Source of the DNA: Comamonadaceae bacterium
GTDB taxonomy: Bacteria > Pseudomonadota > Gammaproteobacteria > Burkholderiales > Burkholderiaceae_C
Assembly: GCA_947454585.1 (NCBI GenBank)
Contig: CANGML010000063.1
Location: 1-8,311 of the forward strand
Reading direction: 5' to 3'
DNA: 8,311 nt
The translations under genes were made by a program, and so were the position numbers. Below are positions 1 to 5,931 of this stretch, piece after piece (position 1 is the stretch's first letter; every line of letters starts with the position of its first letter). Under the pieces are notes generated by a model. That model did not search any database, was not told the DNA's origin, and was given only the letters and a program-made list of their open reading frames with translations.

Positions 1-125
1 CGCATGGCCTCGCCCAAGCCAGCAGGGGCTTGGGGGCTGATCCAGCGGGACAACGCGTCTTCGACGATTACCAAGCCATGGTGACTCCATTGGTCTAACT
101 CCTGAGGGGTCATGGGTTTGTTCAT
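1..125 (-). CDS. ispA: Farnesyl diphosphate synthase IspA, N-terminal fragment
   Basis: This is the first 41 codons of a polyprenyl synthetase cut by the left window edge. The product begins [13 protein letters not shown] and runs to PAGLGEAM. The LGEAMR stretch directly before the edge is the usual lead-in to the conserved GGKRLRP region of short-chain isoprenyl diphosphate synthases. The family condenses IPP with DMAPP and GPP to make farnesyl diphosphate in the cytosol. The two Asp-rich motifs lie outside the window, so the assignment rests on this N-terminus and on the xseB-ispA order that is common in proteobacteria, often followed by dxs. The ATG overlaps the xseB TGA by 4 bp (ATGA), which implies translational coupling. 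A second in-frame ATG four codons later is an alternative start. Confidence 0.8.
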   Translation of the reverse strand, partial: MNKPMTPQELDQWSHHGLVIVEDALSRWISPQAPAGLGEAM

Positions 126-367
126 GTCGGTGTCCAGGCCTTCAAGGTCCCGTTGTCTAATACTTTGATCTGTTGCTCCACGGAGTCCAACTGTGAGCGG
201 CAGTAAGCCAAAAGTTCGGCGCCTCGCTGGTAACCTGCCAGCAAATCTGCCAAAGGCAATTGGCCTGATTCCATCTGTTGCACCAAGGCCTCTAGCTCTT
301 TCAAAGCCGCCTCATAGCTCGCGGGCGTCGTCTCGGCGTCACTTGGGGTGTTTTTAGCCTTGGGCAT
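122..367 (-). CDS. xseB: Exodeoxyribonuclease VII small subunit XseB
   Basis: The small subunit of exonuclease VII binds the large catalytic subunit XseA, which degrades single-stranded DNA to oligonucleotides. The product is 81 aa, the normal family size. Residues about 17-70 carry the typical pattern [13 protein letters not shown], then ESGQLPL, then [13 protein letters not shown] and VEQQIKVL, which form the short helical coiled-coil fold. I chose the ATG at 367, giving [10 protein letters not shown]. An in-frame TTG at 397 would add ten residues, but it lies only about 10 nt downstream of a candidate -10 (TAAAAT, 407-412), and related proteins usually begin with MPK. The ribosome-binding site before the ATG is weak. 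The gene overlaps ispA by 4 bp and diverges from the Rieske oxygenase gene. Confidence 0.9.
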   Translation of the reverse strand: MPKAKNTPSDAETTPASYEAALKELEALVQQMESGQLPLADLLAGYQRGAELLAYCRSQLDSVEQQIKVLDNGTLKAWTPT

Positions 368-406
368 GGTGGTGGAGTCCGTTTTGAGTTGGGTCAATAG
401 CCCACC

Positions 407-412
407 ATTTTA
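407..412 (-). promoter_or_regulatory. Candidate -10 element for xseB-ispA
   Basis: Read on the minus strand this is TAAAAT, a five-of-six match to TATAAT, placed so that transcription would start about 33 nt before the chosen xseB ATG. The best -35 with an 18-bp spacer is TCAACA (431-436), which is poor. The call rests on the -10 alone. Confidence 0.3.
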
Positions 413-446
413 GGCCGCACAGAGGGGCGGTGTTGAGCCCCTTGGG

Positions 447-452
447 TACAAT
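447..452 (+). promoter_or_regulatory. Candidate -10 element for the Rieske oxygenase operon
   Basis: TACAAT lies 80 bp upstream of the oxygenase ATG and matches the -10 consensus at five of six positions. No acceptable -35 sits 16-18 bp upstream, where the sequence is G-rich. Either an activator is needed or the call is wrong. It would leave a leader of about 75 nt that contains the small hairpin at 500-513. Confidence 0.25.
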
Positions 453-499
453 GGGTGTCCTTCAATCGACCTACGGGCCGATTTATTTTTTTCACTTCT

Positions 500-513
500 C
501 TCCCTGTGGGGAG
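500..513 (+). other. Small hairpin in the leader of the Rieske oxygenase gene
   Basis: CTCCC-TGTG-GGGAG is a perfect 5-bp stem with a 4-nt loop, followed by TCTTT and preceded by a T-rich run (482-492). The following T tract is too short and interrupted for a strong rho-independent terminator. It ends 10 nt before the likely ribosome-binding site (AGGT, 524-527), so a leader effect is possible but unproven. Confidence 0.25.
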
Positions 514-532
514 TCTTTAGGTCAGGTCACCC

Positions 533-1654
533 ATGTCTGATTTAAGTCTTCAACTGCAGCAGGCGCATAGCCAACTACCAGTTACCAGTTACTTTGATGA
601 GGCGCTTTTTCAGCGCGAACTGGAGACCATCTTTCAGCGCGGGCCCCGTTATGTGGGGCACCAGCTTGCCGTGCCCAATCTGGGCGATTACTACGCTTTG
701 CCGCATGAAGGTGAAGGGCGTGCGCTTGTGCGCTCGGCCCACGGCGTGGAATTGTTGTCCAACGTATGCCGCCATCGCCAAGCGGTCATGCTCAAAGGCC
801 GCGGCTCGCTCAACACACAAGCCCCAGGCTCTGCCGGTGGCAACATCGTGTGTCCTTTGCACCGCTGGACATATGCCCCCACCGGTGAATTGCTGGGCGC
901 CCCGCACTTCGCGCAAGACCCCTGCCTGAACCTCCACAACTACCCCCTACGCGAGTGGAATGGCTTGCTGTTTGAGGACAACGGCCGCGACATCACAGCC
1001 GATTTGGCCAACATGGGCCCGCGCGCGGCCCTCGATTTCACGGGCTTTGCCCTCGACCGCGTCGAGCTGCACGCGTGCAATTACAACTGGAAAACCTTCA
1101 TCGAGGTCTACCTCGAGGACTACCACGTCGGCCCTTTTCATCCCGGCCTTGGCCAGTTCGTGACTTGCGACGATTTGCAATGGGAGTTCAAACAAAACTA
1201 CTCGGTGCAAACGGTGGGTGTCTCCAGCGGCTTTGGCAAGCCGGGCTCACCCACCTACCAAAAGTGGCACGACACCTTGCTGAAATACCGCAACGGTCAG
1301 TTGCCAGAGCAAGGCGCGATTTGGCTCACCTACTACCCGCACATCATGGTCGAGTGGTACCCCCATGTGTTGACGGTGTCGACCTTGCACCCCATCAGCC
1401 CCAGCAAAACGCTGAACAGGGTGGAGTTTTATTACCCCGAAGAAATCGTGGCCTTTGAGCGTGAGTTTGTTGAAGCACAGCAAGCCGCCTATATGGAAAC
1501 CTGCATCGAAGACGACGAGATCGCCGAGCGCATGGATGCAGGTCGCCAAGCCTTGATGCAACGCGGCGACAACGAAGTGGGCCCCTACCAAAGCCCCATG
1601 GAAGACGGCATGCAGCACTTCCACGAGTGGTACCGCGGCCAACTCAACTTCTAA
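533..1654 (+). CDS. Rieske non-heme iron oxygenase, alpha subunit (substrate unknown)
   Basis: The product is 373 aa with a complete Rieske oxygenase architecture. The N-terminal Rieske [2Fe-2S] domain has ligands C79 and H81 (CRHR) and C107 and H110 (CPLHRW). The C-terminal catalytic domain has EDYHVGPFHPG, giving iron ligands H198 and H203, with an acidic third ligand probably within EDDE (326-329). E195, three residues before H198, sits where naphthalene dioxygenase has its bridging Asp. A Glu there is, from memory, typical of the carnitine/choline monooxygenase-like group. Such enzymes use O2 and electrons from a separate reductase to hydroxylate or demethylate small molecules. No reductase or beta subunit lies nearby. 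The spacing between the two Rieske ligand pairs is 25 residues rather than the usual 17 or so, because of a Gly/Ser/Ala-rich insert at about 91-103. It is the first gene of a three-gene unit, with a ribosome-binding site AGGT five bases before the ATG. The substrate cannot be read from the sequence. Confidence 0.88.
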   Translation: MSDLSLQLQQAHSQLPVTSYFDEALFQRELETIFQRGPRYVGHQLAVPNLGDYYALPHEGEGRALVRSAHGVELLSNVCRHRQAVMLKGRGSLNTQAPGSAGGNIVCPLHRWTYAPTGELLGAPHFAQDPCLNLHNYPLREWNGLLFEDNGRDITADLANMGPRAALDFTGFALDRVELHACNYNWKTFIEVYLEDYHVGPFHPGLGQFVTCDDLQWEFKQNYSVQTVGVSSGFGKPGSPTYQKWHDTLLKYRNGQLPEQGAIWLTYYPHIMVEWYPHVLTVSTLHPISPSKTLNRVEFYYPEEIVAFEREFVEAQQAAYMETCIEDDEIAERMDAGRQALMQRGDNEVGPYQSPMEDGMQHFHEWYRGQLNF

Positions 1655-1664
1655 ATTCAGCCTT

Positions 1665-2561
1665 ATGCAAGCCCTGTGGATGCTCTTGGGAGCGGCCTTC
1701 TTTGCGACCATGGGGGTATGCGTCAAGTTCGGTTCTGCTTATTTCAACTTTGCCGAATTGGTCTTTTACCGCGGCGTGGTGGGCATCGTTTTCATAGGTG
1801 TGATTGCACGGCAACAAAAGGTATCTTTGCGCACGCAATACCCGGGCATGCACCTCTGGCGCTCTGCCGTTGGCGTGCTCTCCCTGTGCGCTTGGTTTTA
1901 TGCCATTGCCCACCTGCCCTTGGCCACGGCCATGACACTCAACTACATGAGCAGCGTCTGGGTAGCCGCCTTTTTGGTGGGTGGCGCGTTGATCAACTGG
2001 AACCCACAAGACAAGCGCGACCCTTGGTCGCAAGGGCCCTTGGCCTTGTGCGTGATCGCTGGCTTCGTGGGCGTTGTGATGATGCTGCGCCCCACGGTGG
2101 AACAAAACCAAATCTTTGCCGGCCTGATTGGCTTGATGTCTGGGTTTGTTGCGGCCTTTGCCTACATGCAAGTGATGGCCTTGGGCCGCATCGGTGAACC
2201 CGAAACACGCACCGTTTTTTACTTCGCCATTGGTACGGCCCTCGCAGGGCTGGTCGGCATGGGCTTTGATGGCGTGTCTGAATGGGATTGGCAACACGCC
2301 ATGTGGTTGCTGCCCGTAGGGTTGTTTGCCTCCCTTGGCCAACTCTGCATGACACGCGCTTACAGCCAAGGCGCTACCCTCGTGGTTGCCAACTTGCAGT
2401 ACTCGGGCATTGTGTTTGCCGCGCTGTACAGCTTGCTGCTTTTTGGTGACGATATTCCCCTCATCGGCTGGGCTGGCATGGCACTGATCGTCGCCAGCGG
2501 CATGGCCGCCACCTTGCTACGCGCCCGCGCAGCACCCAACGCCCCTGCGGAAGAACATTGA
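1665..2561 (+). CDS. EamA/DMT-superfamily transporter (10 TM)
   Basis: The product is a 298-aa inner-membrane protein with ten hydrophobic segments at about 3-20, 31-48, 65-82, 84-107, 125-142, 149-172, 183-203, 212-229, 238-259 and 265-285. These form two repeated EamA halves (about 4-142 and 152-284). Typical family features are ELVFYRG after TM1, LPLATAMTLNY in the first half and the matching LVVANLQYSGIVFA in the second. Members are mostly drug/metabolite exporters for amino acids, purines and similar solutes, but the substrate here is unknown. The ATG lies 10 bp after the oxygenase stop with no clear Shine-Dalgarno, so translation is probably coupled to the upstream gene. The last base of its TGA is the first base of the next gene's ATG. 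The charged C-terminal tail ends PAEEH. Confidence 0.88.
   Translation: MQALWMLLGAAFFATMGVCVKFGSAYFNFAELVFYRGVVGIVFIGVIARQQKVSLRTQYPGMHLWRSAVGVLSLCAWFYAIAHLPLATAMTLNYMSSVWVAAFLVGGALINWNPQDKRDPWSQGPLALCVIAGFVGVVMMLRPTVEQNQIFAGLIGLMSGFVAAFAYMQVMALGRIGEPETRTVFYFAIGTALAGLVGMGFDGVSEWDWQHAMWLLPVGLFASLGQLCMTRAYSQGATLVVANLQYSGIVFAALYSLLLFGDDIPLIGWAGMALIVASGMAATLLRARAAPNAPAEEH
2549..2553 (+). promoter_or_regulatory. Ribosome-binding site deciding the sseA start
   Basis: GGAAG lies 7 nt before the ATG at 2561 but only 4 nt before an in-frame TTG at 2558. The spacing favours the ATG and the product start MSTPTQ. Confidence 0.55.
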
Positions 2562-3442
2562 TGTCTACCCCCACCCAAACCGTCCCGTTCACCACGCTCA
2601 TCAGCGTCACACAACTTCAAACCCTGCAAGCCCAAGGCGCACCGCTTCGGGTGTTTGACTGCAGCTTCGATTTGATGAATCCGGCTAAAGGTCATGCGCA
2701 ATTTGTGGAACAGCACATCGCGGGTGCCACGCATGCCGACTTGGATCACCACCTCGCCACGCATGATGACACCCTGCGCGTCAACGGTGGTCGCCACCCC
2801 TTGCCCCAACGCGAGGTGTTGGCGGCTTGGCTGCAAAGCGTGGGGGTGAACCACGATACGCAAGTGGTGGTTTATGACCGCCATGGCATGAACTACTGCG
2901 GGCGCTTGTGGTGGATGCTGAAGTGGTGTGGCCACAACGCCGTTGCGGCACTGGATGGCGGTTTGCAGGCGTGGGTCGCTGCCGGCGGCGCCACCGCCTC
3001 TGGCGAAGCGCCTGTCCACACCAGCGGTAACTTCGCATTGCGCGAGCCCTTGGCCCAACTGGTGGACACCGCCACCCTCGCTGCCCATTTGAACGATGGC
3101 TCACAAACCATCGTCGATGCCCGCGCCATCGCCCGCTACCGCGGCGAAGTGGAACCGCTTGACCCTGTGGCAGGCCACATCCCCGGCGCACTCAACCGCC
3201 CCTTCAGCAGCAACCTCAATGCGGCGGGCTTCTTCAAAAGTGCGGACGAGCTGCGTGCTGAATTTGCAGCGCTACTGGGTCACGCCAACCCTGCCAACGT
3301 GGTGCACCACTGTGGCAGCGGGGTGAGCGCCGTGCCTAATGTGTTGGCCATGGAAGTCGCTGGCTTAGGCCGCAGCGCCTTGTATGCGGGCAGCTGGAGC
3401 GAGTGGTGCAACACCCCTGGCATGCCCTGCGAAAAGTCCTAA
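2561..3442 (+). CDS. sseA: 3-mercaptopyruvate/thiosulfate sulfurtransferase (SseA type)
   Basis: The product is 293 aa, the normal length for a two-domain rhodanese. The N-terminal domain (about 13-140) is the non-catalytic repeat, with DCSFD at 33-37 and HIAGATHADLD at 52-62. The C-terminal domain (about 165-290) has VDARAIARYRGE and GHIPGALNRPF. It also has the active loop CGSGVSA with catalytic C251, which carries sulfur as a persulfide. The CG-S/T-G loop is the mercaptopyruvate sulfurtransferase form (CGSGVTA in E. coli SseA) rather than the CRKGVTA form of classical rhodanese. It transfers sulfur from 3-mercaptopyruvate or thiosulfate to a thiol or cyanide acceptor in the cytosol. It overlaps the transporter gene by 1 bp and is last in the unit. 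Its stop overlaps the convergent ZIP gene by 4 bp, leaving no room for a terminator between them. Confidence 0.92.
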   Translation: MSTPTQTVPFTTLISVTQLQTLQAQGAPLRVFDCSFDLMNPAKGHAQFVEQHIAGATHADLDHHLATHDDTLRVNGGRHPLPQREVLAAWLQSVGVNHDTQVVVYDRHGMNYCGRLWWMLKWCGHNAVAALDGGLQAWVAAGGATASGEAPVHTSGNFALREPLAQLVDTATLAAHLNDGSQTIVDARAIARYRGEVEPLDPVAGHIPGALNRPFSSNLNAAGFFKSADELRAEFAALLGHANPANVVHHCGSGVSAVPNVLAMEVAGLGRSALYAGSWSEWCNTPGMPCEKS

Positions 3443-4236
3443 GCCGCGTGCTGCGCCCATTCACCCAAGGCGCTGACCAAGACGATTCCTGCAAACAACC
3501 ACGCCACTTGCGCGGCGGTTTCGCGCGGTGACAAGCGCTTTTGCAACTGTGGAATCAAGTCCGCCAGGGCGACATAAATAAAACTACTGGCCGCCACCAC
3601 CAAGAAGTACGGCAAGTACTCGTGCAGAGCGCCCACCAACAGGTAGCCCACCAAGCCCCCAATCGCCGTCACACCGCCCGCCAGGGTGAGCTTGAGCAAG
3701 GCAGCCTTGGCGTTACCCAAGGTCTGGCGCAGCACCACCAAGTCGCCCACATGATGCGGCACCTCATGGGCCATCACGGCCAGAGCGGCCGCCACCCCCA
3801 AACGTGGATCAGCCACAAAAGAAGCGGCGATCAAGATGCCGTCTCCAAAGGCATGCACGCTGTCCCCCAGCAACACGGCCCACCCACCGCTGTGATGGTC
3901 GTGCGTGTGATGGTGTGCGTGGGCATGGTCGTGATCATCTGAATGCGCGTGCTCATGACCGTGGTGCCACAACTCCGCTTTGTCGAGCAAAAAGAAAAAC
4001 ACCAATCCCACCAACAGCACCGCAAACAAGGTCTGTGCCGACAAACCCGACGTCGCCGACAACTCAAACGCCTCAGGCAACAAACGCGTGAACGCGGTGG
4101 CCAGCAAGGCCCCCGCAGCAAGGCTGAGCAAGTGTTGGGTAAAGCGCGACAGCAGCGCATAAGCCAGCAACGCGGCCAGCCACACACTGCCTATGCCAGC
4201 GACCAAGGTGCCGACAAGAATTGAGATCAAGGTCAT
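3439..4236 (-). CDS. ZIP-family divalent metal transporter
   Basis: The product is a 265-aa inner-membrane protein with about eight hydrophobic helices. A cytoplasmic-loop-like segment at about 90-115 is extremely rich in His and Asp (HHGHEHAHSDDHDHAHAHHH and onward), a typical metal-sensing or metal-trapping loop of ZIP carriers. The transport-site motifs are HAFGDG (H128, D132) in TM4 and HEVPHHVGD (157-165) in TM5. The latter is the LIV-1-type HEXPHEXGD signature with the second Glu replaced by His. ZIP proteins move Zn2+, Fe2+ or Mn2+ into the cytoplasm; the ion preference cannot be told here. The gene lies 28 bp after the Bug gene on the same strand and may be the last cistron of the gentisate unit. 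Alternatively it may have its own promoter: GATAAT on the minus strand at 4243-4248 is suggestive but very close to the ATG. Confidence 0.92.
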   Translation of the reverse strand: MTLISILVGTLVAGIGSVWLAALLAYALLSRFTQHLLSLAAGALLATAFTRLLPEAFELSATSGLSAQTLFAVLLVGLVFFFLLDKAELWHHGHEHAHSDDHDHAHAHHHTHDHHSGGWAVLLGDSVHAFGDGILIAASFVADPRLGVAAALAVMAHEVPHHVGDLVVLRQTLGNAKAALLKLTLAGGVTAIGGLVGYLLVGALHEYLPYFLVVAASSFIYVALADLIPQLQKRLSPRETAAQVAWLFAGIVLVSALGEWAQHAA

Positions 4237-4264
4237 GGCCGGATTATCCCGTGCGAATCCCCGT

Positions 4265-5254
4265 TCAATCTAAGCTGATGTTTTTGCGCTTGACCAACTC
4301 TTCGTAGATCTTGCTTTTCGCGTCTGCGTTTTTACGAATTTCGTCAGGGGACCACGTGATGGTTTCAAACGCAAAGGTGTTGAAGCGGGCTTTTACTTCA
4401 GGGTCAGCCAACACTTTGAGCACGTCCGCATTGATCTTGGCCTTCACCTCGTTGGCAATCCCCTTGGGGGCCACCAAGGTCACGAAGGAGTTGACTTCAA
4501 AACCCGCAGGACCACCTGCCTCAGCCACGGTGGGCACCTCGGGCATCTGGGGCAAACGCTTGGCAGCGGCCACGGCGATGTAGCGAATCTTGCCGGCCTT
4601 GAACACGCCTTGGCTGGAAGGGATGCTGGCAAAGCTCCATTGAATATCACCCGCGCCCACCGAGGTGAAGAGTTGCGACACTTCGCGATACGCCACATGC
4701 GTCATCTCGGCGCCGGTGAGCAACTCCAATTGCTCGCCCCCCAAGTGGCCAGGGCTGCCGATGCCCCAAGACCCGTAGCTCACCTTGTTGGGCTCCGCCT
4801 TGGCGGCGGCAATCAGGTCTTTCATGGTTTGCCATTTAGAGTCCGTCGCGACCGACACCAAGAAAGGGGTGCGGAACAACGGCGCGACCGGATCAAAGGC
4901 GTTGAGCGTGACAAAGTTTTTGGATTTGTAGAGCACAGGCAGCGCAGCCAAGTGCTCGCTGTCGAGTTGCAGCAAGGTGTAGCCATCAGCTGGCATGCGT
5001 TGAACCGCATCAATCGCGATGAACCCGCCACCGCCAGGACGGTTGGTGATGGTCACCGACTGGTTCCACAGCTTGGACAGCTTCTCCGAAATTTGACGCA
5101 GCACCGCGTCAGGGCCGCTGCCCGCCGCAAAAGCCGTCACGATGTTGACCGGCTTGTTAGGAAAGCCGCTCGCTTGCTGCGCTGTAGCGGGCAAAGCAAA
5201 AGCAGCCAAGGTGGCGGCAGCGCAGAGGGCGCGTCGTGTGAAAGAAATCGTCAT
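4265..5254 (-). CDS. Bug/TctC-family periplasmic solute-binding protein
   Basis: The product is 329 aa, normal for the Bordetella uptake gene (Bug) family of tripartite tricarboxylate transporter binding receptors. The signal peptide is residues 1-25: basic MTISFTRR, a hydrophobic Ala/Leu core, and a likely cut after ATA before QQASG. The mature protein starts with the family hallmark FPNKPVNIVTAFAAGSGPD (31-49). It continues with the ligand-loop sequence TNRPGGGG (70-77), DGYTLL (90-95) and VSYGSWGIGSPGHLGGE (158-174). Such proteins bind carboxylates in the periplasm for TctAB-type transporters. No tctA or tctB lies nearby, the usual orphan state in Burkholderiales. Its place 26 bp after nagL suggests a ligand such as gentisate or a related aromatic acid, which is inference. 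A good GGAG site precedes the ATG. Confidence 0.93.
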   Translation of the reverse strand: MTISFTRRALCAAATLAAFALPATAQQASGFPNKPVNIVTAFAAGSGPDAVLRQISEKLSKLWNQSVTITNRPGGGGFIAIDAVQRMPADGYTLLQLDSEHLAALPVLYKSKNFVTLNAFDPVAPLFRTPFLVSVATDSKWQTMKDLIAAAKAEPNKVSYGSWGIGSPGHLGGEQLELLTGAEMTHVAYREVSQLFTSVGAGDIQWSFASIPSSQGVFKAGKIRYIAVAAAKRLPQMPEVPTVAEAGGPAGFEVNSFVTLVAPKGIANEVKAKINADVLKVLADPEVKARFNTFAFETITWSPDEIRKNADAKSKIYEELVKRKNISLD

Positions 5255-5280
5255 GGGTTGGTCTCCGGGGTAGTGATAGG

Positions 5281-5919
5281 TTAAGCAGCGTCAGGCTGCT
5301 GACTTGGGGCGGCCTTTTGGAAGGCATCGAGCTGCAAACATGCAGACTCAACCGCGCTGATCAAGGGCCATGCTGACAAATCGACCTTGAAGCGGCGCGC
5401 ACTTTCAATTTGCGGAATCAGATATACATCAGCCAAGCTAGGCGCATCGCCAAAGCTGAACGCACCGCGCGTTGGGTCTGCTGCCAATAGCGTTTCAAAG
5501 GCCTCAAAGCCCTCGGTGATCCATCGGGCACACCAAGCGTTGATCGCGTCTTCGTTGGCACCGAACTGGTGACGCACATATTCCAAGATACGGCGGTTGT
5601 TCACTGGATGAATGTCGCACCCGACGATGGCCGCCAAGGCGCGCACACGGGCGCGCGCATCGGCGCCTTGCGGCAGCAGCGCCGGCGTTGGGTAGTTCTC
5701 CTCCAGCCATTCGATGATGGCGGGGGACTGAATCAGCACTTGTTCGCCCGTGTCTAGCGCAGGCACCAGGCCTTGGGGATGAATGGCTTTGAAAGCCTCT
5801 TGCAAATGCTGCTCGGTGCGCAAATCCACCGCCACATAGTCGGTGGCCAAACCCTTCAGGTTCAAGGCAATGCGCAAGCGGTGCGAGGTGCCGCTGCGAA
5901 AAAAACTATAGAGTTTCAT
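5281..5919 (-). CDS. nagL: Maleylpyruvate isomerase, zeta-class GST (NagL type)
   Basis: The product is 212 aa with a glutathione S-transferase fold. It catalyses the glutathione-dependent cis-trans isomerisation of maleylpyruvate to fumarylpyruvate in the gentisate route. The N-terminal thioredoxin-like domain carries FFRSGTSHRLRIALNLKG (6-23). Here SGTSH replaces the SSCSW of classical maleylacetoacetate isomerases, a feature I associate with NagL. VPALDTG (52-58) and QSPAIIEWLEE (64-74) form the glutathione-binding part. The helical domain has CDIHPVNNRRILEY (101-114) and ARRF (174-177), whose arginines probably hold the substrate carboxylates. Adjacency to gentisate dioxygenase favours maleylpyruvate over maleylacetoacetate as substrate. 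The ATG lies 12 bp after the nagI stop, with CGGAG at 5924-5928 as the ribosome-binding site. Confidence 0.92.
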   Translation of the reverse strand: MKLYSFFRSGTSHRLRIALNLKGLATDYVAVDLRTEQHLQEAFKAIHPQGLVPALDTGEQVLIQSPAIIEWLEENYPTPALLPQGADARARVRALAAIVGCDIHPVNNRRILEYVRHQFGANEDAINAWCARWITEGFEAFETLLAADPTRGAFSFGDAPSLADVYLIPQIESARRFKVDLSAWPLISAVESACLQLDAFQKAAPSQQPDAA

Positions 5920-5931
5920 AGGCGGCTCCGA

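Noticed and set aside
1247..1726. Open frame of 159 codons on the minus strand
   Set aside because: It is antisense to the Rieske oxygenase C-terminus and the start of the transporter, with no domain and no plausible ribosome-binding site.
1644..2369. Long open frame of 241 codons on the minus strand
   Set aside because: It is antisense to the EamA transporter gene, whose product has clear family features and membrane helices. The antisense protein is His/Gln/Gly-rich and lacks any recognisable domain.
3930..3990. GTG/CAT-rich tract in the ZIP gene as a tandem DNA repeat
   Set aside because: It encodes the His/Asp-rich metal loop. The codon repetition follows from the protein composition and does not form regular repeat units.
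4610..5284. Open frame of 224 codons on the plus strand
   Set aside because: It lies opposite the Bug gene. The translation is Arg/Gln/His-rich with no family signature, a typical antisense shadow in high-GC DNA.
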